From the NCBI GenBank assembly GCA_013399855.1, contig VXAY01004719.1, positions 2,669,992-2,733,991 of the forward strand: a stretch of DNA of 64,000 nt. The letters run 5' to 3'. This document shows positions 26,201 to 35,800 of this stretch, piece by piece. Positions within the stretch are counted from its first letter, which is position 1. Each line of letters opens with the position of its first letter. The DNA comes from Oxyruncus cristatus (taxonomy: Eukaryota; Chordata; Aves; Passeriformes; Cotingidae). A program made the position numbers and the translations under genes. A model generated the notes under the pieces. The model did no database searches. It had not been told where the DNA came from and saw nothing but the letters and a program-made list of their open reading frames with translations.

Positions 26201-27277
26201 TGTACATCAGAGCTGCGTTACACGACAAAAGAGAATCCACTGAAAGATTATAATTACAGAAAGTCCTTTTACTTTTGCTAGGAATTGGAAAAAAAAAAGA
26301 GGCATTGACCATATCCTGCTGTGTAAGAGATCTTATAATGGCCTAGTTCACTGGGTATGGTAAATGCACACAATGCTGTCACTGAAATGCATTTCAATGT
26401 ACGTGGAAGTCCACAATTAGACAAAGCCTTCCTGTAACTGCTGTGGGGGAAGGAGAAGGGAATTCTCTGTTGCTGCTTTTTTAACAACTAATTTTAAAAG
26501 TGAGACTCTGCTTACCATTGGAGGAATGGTATGGAGCATAAATTCCTTTAAAAAGCAGTGAGAAATAAATCCCAAGCTTGCTAACTGTATGTGAGGGAGA
26601 TGGAGTTTGTAACATGCATCTCGTTTAACTTTTTTAAGGGAGGTTAAGCTGCAAATAAAAATGTGTTTGATTAATATTGGGAGAAAAATACATTTCCATC
26701 TAATCTGCTGCAATCTCAGAGAAGAAATATAAAGAGCACATTTAGAATCACTGGAGCTGTTGAACTGAAAGAGCTGTGGGTTCATGGTAGTCGATTTAAA
26801 GTAAATGTCTTCATTTCCAGTGTAAATCTCTAGCTGCCATCAGCAAGCCAGTTTGGTGACACCTCATGGGGTCACTGATACCTTGATCAAAATGGAGTTT
26901 TGGCTCGTCAGAAAGAGGAATTGGATAGAAATCTCTGGAAAAATTCTTGTTTGTCTTGCTGAAAGGATCTCTGTGCCTTAGCTGCTCTTAGTGTTTCCTC
27001 CCACTGCTGCTTTCCCAAACCTTTAATTGCATGGTGACAGCGATGTGAATGGCAGGAATTGGGAAGGTATTCAAAAGGAAAACATCTGTTCTTAAAGGAA
27101 CCCTGGCTTGTGGTAGGAAAGATAATTTGAGATGCTAATTGTGTCTTGTCTCTCATTCTGCTCCTTAGGCTGCAGAGGATGCTACCAGCAGGTCGGTCTT
27201 TTATTGCCATGGATACCAAAGAGATCCCCCAGATTTTGCAGCAGATCTTTACGTCTACCATGTTGTCAAGTGCCTAA
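5131..27277 (+). CDS. VWA8: VWA8 C-terminal coding region, eight exons (gene is 5'-incomplete in window)
   Basis: This is the 3' end of von Willebrand factor A domain-containing protein 8. The family is known as a large (about 1900 residues in human) mitochondrial protein with several AAA+/MoxR-like ATPase modules and a C-terminal VWA domain. Eight exons with AG acceptors and GT donors join to 1107 nt with intact phase, giving 368 residues and a TAA stop. In this numbering a glycine-rich segment covers about residues 28-55, a basic/acidic helical linker about 60-165, and the VWA domain about 178-360. MIDAS residues visible are Asp183, Ser185 and Ser187 (DVSGSM), probable Thr268 (GDHTLEG) and Asp294 (VLSDAN). 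The ATPase modules are encoded upstream of the window. I see no frameshift or stop, so the gene looks functional. Identification rests on recognised near-identity to vertebrate VWA8 across all eight exons. Confidence 0.96.
5240..5966 (+). other. VWA8: VWA8 intron, 727 bp
   Basis: A short phase-1 intron with a GT start and an AG end (acceptor tgtgttag). I see no repeat, RNA gene or extra exon in it. Confidence 0.85.
5967..6123 (+). CDS. VWA8: VWA8 coding exon 2 of window
   Basis: The exon starts with GT, which completes the split Gly codon, then reads [17 protein letters not shown], a glycine-rich signature specific to VWA8. A charged helical stretch ([13 protein letters not shown]) follows, and the exon ends K-A-F-K-Q with two bases of an Arg codon. 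The donor is GTAATG at 6124. Splice phases match both neighbours (1 in, 2 out). Confidence 0.97.
6124..8809 (+). other. VWA8: VWA8 intron, 2686 bp
   Basis: AT-rich intron. Its main feature is the inverted pair of 18-bp palindromes at 7200-7265, listed separately. Otherwise I see only short AT repeats, for example a doubled TGTATATAA motif near 7563-7580. Confidence 0.85.
7200..7265. repeat. Two identical 18-bp palindromes 30 bp apart
   Basis: The sequence AATTTTCATATGAAAATT occurs at 7200-7217 and again at 7248-7265. Each copy is its own reverse complement, so the copies are both direct and inverted repeats of each other. The 30-bp spacer is built from ATTATATGAA-like units. Either copy could form a small hairpin, and the pair could form a stem of 18 bp around the spacer. 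Confidence 0.9.
8810..8918 (+). CDS. VWA8: VWA8 coding exon 3 of window
   Basis: The acceptor is ttgcttcag. The first base completes the split Arg codon, and the exon continues [10 protein letters not shown]. It contains the conserved Y-E-R-F-S-G and [15 protein letters not shown] runs, a basic amphipathic helix ahead of the VWA domain. The donor is CAG|GTAATC in phase 0. The open frame runs on into the intron to 9047, but that extension has no family similarity and looks like read-through. Confidence 0.97.
8919..14624 (+). other. VWA8: VWA8 intron, 5706 bp
   Basis: Contains a 29-bp tandem repeat at 9295-9377, listed separately, and otherwise unremarkable AT-rich sequence. No LINE fragment, RNA gene or extra exon is visible. 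Confidence 0.8.
9295..9377. repeat. 29-bp minisatellite, about 2.8 copies
   Basis: Units run 9295-9323 and 9324-9352, with a degenerate third copy to about 9377. The shared core is cactccactccagt followed by an AAATT end. The first two units are the same length and differ at only a few bases. Confidence 0.8.
14625..14750 (+). CDS. VWA8: VWA8 coding exon 4 of window
   Basis: The acceptor is cttttctgttgtag and the exon is in phase 0 at both ends. It encodes 42 residues beginning [12 protein letters not shown] and including [15 protein letters not shown] and [10 protein letters not shown]. This is the conserved linker immediately before the VWA domain. The donor GTAAGT at 14751 is consensus. 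Confidence 0.97.
14751..16609 (+). other. VWA8: VWA8 intron, 1859 bp
   Basis: Contains a run of 16 A at 15110-15125 and an A/C-rich tract near 16449-16480. No exon or recognisable mobile element is seen. Confidence 0.8.
16610..16768 (+). CDS. VWA8: VWA8 coding exon 5: start of VWA domain with MIDAS
   Basis: A 53-codon exon in phase 0 with acceptor ccctgtcag. After [10 protein letters not shown] come the first VWA beta strand L-R-L-V-V and the MIDAS loop D-V-S-G-S-M. That loop is the DxSxS metal-binding motif that coordinates a divalent cation in VWA domains. The helix that follows includes [15 protein letters not shown]. The exon ends H-K-F-K before donor GTAATT. All three MIDAS side chains of this loop are present, so metal binding is probably retained. 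Confidence 0.98.
16769..23306 (+). other. VWA8: VWA8 intron, 6538 bp
   Basis: The largest intron fully inside the window. It contains a pyrimidine tract at about 18118-18153 and a locally C-rich, low-AT patch at about 20320-20800. Sequence at roughly 18700-19850 has a mixed composition that could hold conserved non-coding elements, but I cannot test conservation here. No exon or CR1 fragment is recognised. Confidence 0.7.
23307..23405 (+). CDS. VWA8: VWA8 coding exon 6 of window
   Basis: A 33-codon phase-0 exon between acceptor cttgtag and donor GTAAAT. It reads [13 protein letters not shown] and continues through [14 protein letters not shown]. This is the second strand of the VWA fold and the loop after it. 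The H-S-G-D-G segment sits where other VWA domains have the strand-2 turn near the metal site. Confidence 0.97.
23406..24581 (+). other. VWA8: VWA8 intron, 1176 bp
   Basis: Ends in an atypical acceptor region, ttatgctgtgcacacag, with a poor polypyrimidine tract. No repeat or gene is seen. Confidence 0.8.
24582..24820 (+). CDS. VWA8: VWA8 coding exon 7: VWA domain core
   Basis: A 239-nt exon, phase 0 in and phase 2 out. It reads [20 protein letters not shown], then a helix, strand [14 protein letters not shown] and strand [13 protein letters not shown]. The Thr of D-H-T and the Asp of L-S-D-A are the probable remaining MIDAS ligands. The donor GTGAGT is strong, whereas the acceptor is weak. 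Human VWA8 has the same residues at nearly every position I can recall. Confidence 0.98.
24821..27168 (+). other. VWA8: Last VWA8 intron, 2348 bp, with antisense CR1
   Basis: Contains the antisense CR1 fragment at 24959-25612, followed by a TTATTATTA tract. The rest (25640-27160) shows no gene. Bases 26250-27160 look unlike a mobile element and may include non-coding conserved sequence. Confidence 0.8.
24959..25612 (-). mobile_element. CR1 LINE fragment, antisense in VWA8 intron
   Basis: Read on the - strand, this is the 3' part of a CR1 retrotransposon. An open stretch at 25272-25595 encodes the C-terminal part of the reverse-transcriptase ORF, with [29 protein letters not shown] and a Q-L-W-G-P-Q variant. 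The 3' UTR follows and ends at 24959-24990 with the typical aagggacctttaaaa...aatggtttggg motif as seen on the + strand. It is 5'-truncated near 25612 and therefore inactive. Confidence 0.9.
27169..27277 (+). CDS. VWA8: VWA8 terminal coding exon
   Basis: The acceptor is ctgctccttag. The first base completes an Arg codon, and the exon continues [15 protein letters not shown] and [19 protein letters not shown], stopping with TAA at 27275-27277. The final helix closes the VWA fold. The very C-terminal Ala may differ from the human end. No internal stop or frameshift is present. Confidence 0.98.
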
Positions 27278-27370
27278 AAGCATCACTGATGTCACGGTGT
27301 GAGAATTTAAAGAAGAGACCCACTCCTGCTGCAGATATATACCCTAAAGCTGAGGATAAACACATTTATT

Positions 27371-27376
27371 AATAAA
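27371..27376 (+). terminator. VWA8: VWA8 proximal poly(A) signal
   Basis: A canonical AATAAA hexamer 94 nt after the stop codon. T/G-containing sequence (atactgttct) follows. Cleavage would be expected about 15-30 nt downstream. Confidence 0.65.
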
Positions 27377-27534
27377 ATACATACTGTTCTCTAATCAGCA
27401 AAGCAACCCAAATCTACATGACAACCAGGCTGTAAATTTTCACCCAAAATCTCTCAATCGACTTAGCACATTCAAAGAAATGCAACAGGGCAGAGGATGG
27501 CAACAGAACAAATGTTTTTCCGGAGGGACAAACA

Positions 27535-27540
27535 AATAAA
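27535..27540 (+). terminator. VWA8: VWA8 possible distal poly(A) signal
   Basis: A second AATAAA, followed closely by a GT-rich stretch (cagtttgtgatcattcctctgcgtgccgtg begins at 27543) that would suit a downstream element. It may be the main site or an alternative one. Confidence 0.6.
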
Positions 27541-27560
27541 GGACAGTTTGTGATCATTCC

Positions 27561-29494
27561 TCTGCGTGCCGTGTTGCCAGCACTACAGTGTCATCTCACC
27601 CTATCTTATTAAATACGGTTCACTGGGATTTGGTAATATTATGCAAGGCAGAGCCAGGCAATCTGTTTCAGTGTTTTGCACGTGTATGTTTGAATGGGTG
27701 GCTAACTCCATCTCTGATTGAAACAGGACTGCTCTTGTCAGGCAGGAAACCCTTCCTTCCTCTGCTGTTGCTTTCTTGTCTTGAGAGGCATCGGGGCTTT
27801 ACCCCGATGCTGAGAACAATGGAGCAGTTTGGAAACAATGACCGTCACATGTAAACATTCATTATCTGATCAGGCAGAGTTGTCAGATCTAGAGAAAGTG
27901 GCCGTTAAGAAGGAAAACAGAACAAAAATAGATTCGTTCAGTTCTGCCTATGAAAAGTAAGGGGAAAGGGTCTTAAGAACACAATAACCAGTGTTTCCAA
28001 GGAGGGAACTACTGCAGTGGCTCCTTTCCATGGCTGATTATGCTGTCCCACTGCACTGTTGTACAGAATCCCTGGGATGGCCTCAGCACATGGGGGTGAC
28101 TTTTATGTATGGAGACAAAGTTACTAATGCTTTACTAAAAGCTCATTCACGGTCTGTTTTTCTTGGGTCTTTTAAAGATGAAACTGGAAGAGAGATTTAG
28201 GCAAGAGAAAATAAGTTATTTTTTTATAAAGGAAGAGGAAAACATCTATTTTAGTAAGATATCTGTCTGTGTTAGAGTATATTTAATATCCAAGTTAGTT
28301 ATAAAGACTTACTTTATAACTCGGTTGGTGTTTGGTCTGTCCCATGAGATGGTAATTACTCTTTATCTACGAAAGAAGAGATATTTTATAGTTCTTTGGG
28401 AACAATGGAATACTTGATGAATTGAATGTATGATTTAATTAAGATGGGATGGGGGATGTGCACCATTACTGATACTTCGCTGAAATTAATTTGAGGGTAG
28501 CTGAATAGGAGAAAATTCAGGAAGAGTACTTATCAAAATCTGAAGGAGGAATTGCAATTCTTCTAATATTTCTCTTAATCCTGCAGTTGCTCCAACTGCA
28601 CCATGAGCAGTGTGTCTGGAGGGGAGGAGACAAATTAATTTGATCTTGTTAAATACAGCCATTGGTGTTTTAAAGGGTCATTCTCTGCTCCATCAGTCCT
28701 GCAGCAACAATCTTTACCAGAGCTTCAAAAATGTGCTCTATGTACGATGTGTTTCAAAGTCTGGTCAGCTTTCAAAATCTTTATGACAAGAGAGGATGGA
28801 AGACATTTTTCAAAAGCTTGTTAGTATTGTTATGATAGCTATATATGTGAAAACAAAGAGGCTGAAGATGCAATTCCTGTTTGGAGAGAAGGGAACTGGG
28901 AGGAGAAGGTTGAGAAGGTTATCCCTGTTTGGGACAAATGCATATATACACACATACACAGAGATGCTACTACTAAGGGGAAGTGCACTTCAAAATAAAA
29001 AAACTTGGTCCTGTAAACTTATGCTGAGGTAGTAAATGCAATAAAGAATTGGCACATTAATAAAACTGTTAGTAAATGTGTTTTTACATGGAAATTCCTT
29101 CAGCACTTCTGCTTTTATTGCCAGCAGTCCTGAAAGAAAAAGGATTTTGTTACAGTTTACTAGCAAGCTCATTGTATGCTTTCTAGATGACTTGAGTGGA
29201 TAAACTTTCTCACCTCAGATTTATATGCAGTGAAATACTGTTATCTTTATAATAAAAAAAATAGTGCTATTTAAGAGAAACTCTAAATCCAATTTTGAAC
29301 CTTTCGTTTGATTATCCCTATAAATTATATTTCATGTCATGCTATTTAAAATTACCCTTCTATAGTGTTTGGTTTTATTCTTTGTTTCAGAATATGTCTG
29401 TTGTCTTTCAGTTCAGGTTTCATGGGCCCATAGAATACAGCCGTGTCCAGGGCCAGGCCTGGCCGTGAGGCTGGGTGGAAGAGGGAGGAAGCAG
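27561..29494. other. Intergenic, no gene seen
   Basis: The first part of the VWA8-RGCC interval. The only structure noted is the GC hairpin at 27788-27810, listed separately. The short open frames here show no recognisable protein. Confidence 0.75.
27788..27810. repeat. Perfect 9-bp GC-rich hairpin
   Basis: Arms GCATCGGGG (27788-27796) and CCCCGATGC (27802-27810) are exact reverse complements around a 5-nt loop. The hairpin lies about 250 bp past the distal VWA8 poly(A) signal. It is too short for a microRNA precursor. Confidence 0.9.
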
Positions 29495-29819
29495 TTCTAA
29501 ACCTGCCCTCTTTTAGTTGACAGCCGTTCCCCCTTGTTGTTTCACTACATGCCCTTGTCAAAAGTCCCTCTCCAGCTCTCTTGTAGCCCCCTTTAGGAAG
29601 GCTGCTGTAACATCTGCCTGGAGCCTTCTCGTCTCCAGGCTGAACAGCCCCAACTCTCTCAGCCTGTCTTCACAGGAGAGGTGCTTTAGCCATCTGAGCA
29701 TCTTTGTGTCCCTCCTCTGGACTCAATCCCACCGGTCCATGTCCTTACCATGCTGGGTCCCCAGAGCTGGATGCAGTACTGCAGGTGGGATATGATGAGA
29801 GTGGAGTAGAGGGGAAGTG
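29495..29819 (-). mobile_element. CR1 LINE fragment
   Basis: On the + strand this reads as a reversed CR1: cctgccctcttttagttgac, then ctgaacagccccaactctct, cagcctgtcttcacaggaga and the ccccagagctggatgcagta block, ending near gtggagtagagggg. These match the C-terminal coding part and proximal 3' UTR of CR1 in antisense. The distal 3' end is missing, and the coding part carries indels. Confidence 0.9.
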
Positions 29820-32800
29820 TTACTGATAGATTTTGAGAGAAGGAGAGAAAAAATGAGTGAACCCTTTTTTAAATTTTCAGTTCAGAAGGAAAGGTTTTGG
29901 GATTTGCCTTTAATAATGCTTCATTGCATAGCATATTTGACCCGACAGTGTCTCTCTAAATTGTAAAAATTCAGGGCAAAGTTTTCCCCCGGCCATGCAT
30001 CTCTCACCTACTTTAATGCCCATTGCTACCCCAGGGAAATCAAAGCAGCAGCTGTGCTTTTCCCTGTCTCACAAGGACTTGCAGTGTTATTTCCATGCTC
30101 AGAAATTCAACAAACATTCTTCTTTTACATCCCTGGGATTTGCAGAGCTTCCTAATATGCATTTATTTTTAATTAATGAAATGCTTAAGAGTAACATGGC
30201 TTTGTCTAGCTAACAGCAGCACCAGTGACTGCTCTCATTGCAATGCATGCACCAGCACTGCGTGTCACTCATTCCCTCTGAAACTGTCACTTACCCCCTC
30301 TGAAAGTGTGTTAAGGTATTTTTCCTCCCACGGTTTATTAAGGCATTTCTGCACTCATCAGTTTTTATGGAAGGGCACTGTTTGGGTGAATGAATAGAGC
30401 TGCTGGTTGGAGCAGGTCCTGGCCTATTAATGCTTCAATAGCATTAACCACATCAGCAGTAGTGATTTTAATTACCTCTTATAATGAAGATTTTGGTCTA
30501 ATTCTGTTTCTATGTGTAATGTGTTCATACCCACTAGCCAGTTAGTAACAGTACACAGTCATCTGGGATTATTATTTAACTGAGGTGCAAAAACACCCCC
30601 AAAAAACACCAGAAAAAAACAGAAAGCCCAAGCAGATGTGACTTTAGTCAGAGCAAAGCATGTTCCATGTTTACAGACATAAACAGCTTCATGTGACTGT
30701 GTAAAAGCAAATAGGTTTTATCTTGCACTTGAAGTGCAAGGAGAGTTAGGAGGGATCTTTGACGCCAGCAGTCTAATTCTTTTTTTCACTTCTTTCCTTT
30801 ACTGACATTAGGTGTCAAGCATGATTGTGAATGTCATGCTAGAGCTTATCCATTAGCCTGATAAAACTAAGACTAATCCTGCTGGCTGACCAAGTATACT
30901 GATGTAATATTTGAGTAAACACGGATACGGCAGAAGATACAGGTACTCTATTATATGTGCAAAATCAAACCAAGAGAAGGACCCTGATGCCTTGTTGAGA
31001 GTATGAGTAAGAGATGCAAGGATACCAGTAGTTTTCTTATTATAAAGTTAAAATATGTTTTAAAAATTATTACAAAACAGGTATTAAAATAATTTTTACA
31101 ATTAAAAAAATAAGCTATTGTGCTGTGTTGGCTATTGCACATTATTGTGTTTATTAATAGCACTCCTGTAAAAATGAGAATGTACAAGATATTTATTGAG
31201 AAATAAAATTTAAGTCTTAACCATGTATCAAATCAAGAAAGCCGCTTTGAAAATATAATCATTATACACAACCTCTAAATTCAAAAAGGTTCAGGGTTTA
31301 GTTAGTGATTTAAGTACTACTGTTTTAGTGATAATAAGTAAAGCTCTTCAGTTTGTGTGCTGTAAAAGTAATGGAAGTTGTTGTTCAGTTCCTTAATAAT
31401 TCTGCTTCTGGGGCAAACATGTCTGTTTTGACCCCACCTTTAAAAAAATACAAAAGAAACCCAAACCAGCTTGTATTCTACCACGTACTGTTCTTTCTGC
31501 CAGCATGTGGGAGAGAGAGCAAACACACTCTCCTGTCCTGACTGCAAGCGTTTTAGAAAAGGATGGTCAGTGTTTCTCACCCTCAGCCCCTGGGCGTGCT
31601 GTGCAGTAGCAGCACTCAACACATGGAAACATCTTACACAGTTTGTTATGTTGGAAGACATTTTATCCAATGTAACAGTTATCCAGCTGTAGCCCAACAT
31701 CACATGAGGTAAGTTACAGTCTCAGATTGGTGCTCTGGGTGTTCTAGTTACTGAGTGATGGATGTTGATGCCTAAAGCAGTTGAGCATTTTGAAATAGCA
31801 CAGTGAAGTCAAGACCCTCCTGCGTCAGTTGAATTAAAATGCCTCCCACACCCTATGACACTGTGCTATTAGGGATATTTTTTCCAAGACAATTGATGGT
31901 GTAGATGTTTGATGTGACCATGCTCTGCTGAAAATGCAGGTGATGTCTCGCTCAAGAATGTGTGATTGTTTACAAAAATTTGAAGCAAACAAATTCCCCT
32001 AGAGAAAAATACTCTTGCAAGGCAAACCATTCAGCTGAAGGATTTCGTCATCTAGGAGACAGGTTTTATACCATCAAAATAAACAGGTAAAAAATTGCCT
32101 AACTCAGAAGTACTTTTCTTGATGAGATTGTGACAATGTTAGCAGCATTGTTACTGAATAAAATATTTTAAAGTCAACTACATTTTCTGCAAAATAAGTG
32201 TATATTGGAAGATTGAAAAAACCCTACCATCACCTTCATTCTGAAGACGTTAAATCTCTTCTGCAAAGATGAGGGCAGAATTATAAAATTGGAATAACTT
32301 CATTTACATGACCATCTGTTCTTCAATTTTTGACAGGATAAATAAGCATGTGAAAATCTACTTTAAAAAACCAAACAGATACCCTTAACATTACTCACAA
32401 CATCCCTAGTCTGAACATCTGGCATGACTGCATGCAGAAAAATTCTGTGTCCCCCATGCTACATGTGTAGTGTGATCCTAGTCAAGAAAAAACTCCTTGC
32501 AGTTAATATGCTGATAGTTGGAAATGTAAAAAAAAAGAAAAAAATCTCAGATTTTGACCCTCAGTTTCCCAGACATCATGCACAGTTTTGCTTTGGACAG
32601 GCTAAGCTGTGCAAATACAGGTAGTCAGGAAACTAGACCCAGACCCTGGTTCCCCAAGGCCGTGGATCCCTACCAACTGGGTGTAATTTGGCACCCGTTC
32701 CAAAACAAACATAAAGGAAGAGAGTAAGAAAGGAAAAAAAGGACAAATTCATGATTTTCAGCCTGTTCAGCTTCTTGAACTGGCTTGTCTGGAGTGCCAA

Positions 32801-35800
32801 TGCAGGCATGATCAGGACAGAGGTGAAAAATGCAGACAAAGGAGTCTGTCTGGAAAGATCTACCAGGCACAGCCATGGCGATAAAATTCCTCCCATTAAA
32901 AACCACAGTCCAAAGCCGGGAGAGGGTCATCAGAGGAGGCACGGTCAGCTCACAGCATGAGTGAGATGCTGCCATGTTGTGGCCGAGACCTGCTGTGGGC
33001 ATCATGCAACACAAAACCATCCTCGCTCAGGTTGGGTCCACCCAGAGACAGCTCTCAGCCTCCACAGTCAGCACCACATCAGAGCCATTATGGCTGAACC
33101 ACTGGCTTCAGCCCTTCAACTCTTGTGCTCAAGGCTCCTCATCAGCAACAGACATAAAATAAACTTTTCTACCCCAGGCACGTGCTCAGAATGAGTTGAG
33201 GCTTGTTAACATCTTCAAACAGTGGCATGGGGACTAGAATAAAACATCTGTGTTCCCTGAACACGAATTTCATGAGCTTTTTTTCTTTTTAAACGTGTAC
33301 AAGTTCCTTCTAGCACAAGCCAAAGTTTAAAAGTCCCTGGAACCTCTTACTGAGGGTGGAAATATTCATTGGCCACCTATAAACTAAACACATCTCACAA
33401 ATATGAAGAAAAAAAGTTCTTTTTATACCAGGAGTTGATGCAAACTCCATTCTTAGGAACAGCCTTTTCAGTTCAAATCATTAAATGAATCTTTTATATG
33501 AACTGCTCTGGCTAGGCTCTCAGAGTAAGATGACAATATTACATTCAGAAAGTGGTATGGGGAAAGTCCACAAATAACATTACAGGGTTAGGAAAATGTG
33601 TTATACTGAAGACTGATATGAGGAATGGTGTCCCACATATTTTTGCTGTTGCCATGGCTAAATCATGCTCCATGCCATCTGTACCAACATCTGCATTTCA
33701 GCTTGAATGAGTTTGACATCTGTAAGGTCACCTATTATGGTTTCCAAATTGACAATTATAAATAAGTTTGGATTTTTTAAAGAAATGCATTGGATTAGGG
33801 ACAGGGCTGCTTCTCTGCCATAATATACAGAAGCAGGGAACACGCCTCCCTGTTATAATAGCTCTGCATATGCTGTCCCCATCCCAAAAATATTTGGTCA
33901 TAGCAAAGGAGCAGCCTTAGCATTGCCTCCTCCCCTCCTCCTACTGGAGCAGTACAGGGAGGGGTAGTTTAGGGACAGATTTTGCAGGCACAAGGACATC
34001 TAGTCACTGCTGCTGGCCTTTGCAGCACACAGTCCTTCATCTGAGCCAGTGACACCCCTAGCTGCTCCTCTCCTTCCCCCCTGCTGGGGGTTTCTTCTAT
34101 CCAAGACTCTGACAGCCTAATTTGCTGCTTCTGGCTCATGGGAAAGCCCAAACTCAGTTGTAATGAAAAGACTTCAAGTGCTGCATTGAGAAGCAGAAAG
34201 TGTGGCTGAATTTTGATGCACCAAAATGGCTGTATATTTTTTTGATCAGAATTATCTGAACCTGCTCAGCAGGTCCCCGCTACTCCCTGCTGTCCCCAGC
34301 CCCTTGGTGTTCCTCACCATATGGAAGGTGAACAGGGAACATTGAAACTCTATGTCTTTCTTCAGTAGTCATATAATGTACCCAAAATGTGCAAAATCAG
34401 AATAGAGATACAGTTGCCATAGTCCTCCTCACTCCCTCTGTTTTCTGACATGATCCACTTTCAACATGGCATGGTTCCCAGAGAGCAAATCAGAGGCAAG
34501 AGGAAAAGGGAGACCTTACATTCATCAATATATTTGCTATTAAGACCTTGGCTTAAGGACCATATTTATGTTTAAGCACAGATTTTATGGTACAAGGGCT
34601 GAGCATGTAGGCAGCCACAGACTGGCAAGGATGCCTGTAGTGAGGAGACATGCAAACTAGCTGTAATTCTGATATCTGAGGGCAGCAATCATATTAGGAA
34701 GAGCAAACACTGAAAGAGGGCCCTGCCTCATAGTTCATGCTCATTCAGGGCCATGTTGGCCTGGTACACATGGGTCTGCCACGCTGCAGCTGCTCCCCGC
34801 GGCATCACTGACTTCTCCTCTGCTGTTACCTTCTAATTTGGAGAGGGCAGAGGTTGCTTCCTACTCCTGCTAATGTAATTTGTGACAGACAGGAACATCA
34901 ATTCACAAAGGCTGTAGCTGAGCACTGAACAGCACAAAGGATGGGACAGTGAAGTGGGTGCAGTCACTGCAAATGCTACTGAGAGAATTTTTTAAGTCAC
35001 CTTATTCTCCCTTTGCGCTCAAGAAGGTCTACATGCCCACAAAACAGCAAGTTTCCTTCTTTGTTATGGTGCATTTAAGAACTCAAAGCTCTCCTCTCCT
35101 TTAGTGCCAAAATATCATTTAAAACTAGCATCTTATGATATTAATCCAATACTTGGAATCACAAAATATAAGCAAAACACTTCCATAAATGCATCTCAGT
35201 GATTTATAAAGCAGTTGAAAGATTCTGGTGCTTGGTCAAAAGCAGCTCAAAAGCCTATTAGCCTTTTTTTTAATCATCCTTTCTCTTTAGGTGGCTCAGG
35301 ATTGATAGGCAGATGGACAGTTACTTAACACAAGTTAAATCTCAGTCACCAATACACGCAAGTCCCCTTCATGAGACCCTCCATTCCTTTCTCAGTGCCA
35401 TCCAGATGGTTGTGCTAAAAGATTTTTACAGGCAATTTGCTAAAGCAAGCCAGTATAATGTACACTGAGCATCTGCAGCAAGTTGTTACATTAACCCTTG
35501 TATGACCCTTGTAATGAACTATCACATGAGCCTTTTGAGGTGTTATTTGCATCCCCCACACAGCACAGCTGCGATAAAATCCGTTACACAAATTGTAGTC
35601 AGTGTGTGGTTATTAAAAGTTTCCTACTTCTCAAGCACTGGTGTGCACCCTCATTAATGTGCCTCAGTAATGTCATTTGCAGGGTAAAAAAAAGGAAGCA
35701 GCTATGATTATCTGTAAAAACAAAAAAGTGAAAAGATTCTTCCCTTCGCCACCTCCATGAAAAATGATGCAGAGGGAAGAGAGGAAGCAGAAGTTATTTT

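Larger units (their letters stand above)
27278..27560 (+). other. VWA8: VWA8 3' untranslated region (end inferred)
   Basis: Non-coding sequence after the stop codon. Two AATAAA hexamers suggest a short 3' UTR of about 110 nt or a longer one of about 280 nt. The actual cleavage site cannot be fixed from sequence alone. Confidence 0.65.

Noticed and set aside
27788..27810. MicroRNA precursor or bacterial-type terminator
   Set aside because: The stem is only 9 bp, far too short for a miRNA hairpin, and the context is a vertebrate nuclear genome. No poly-T follows.
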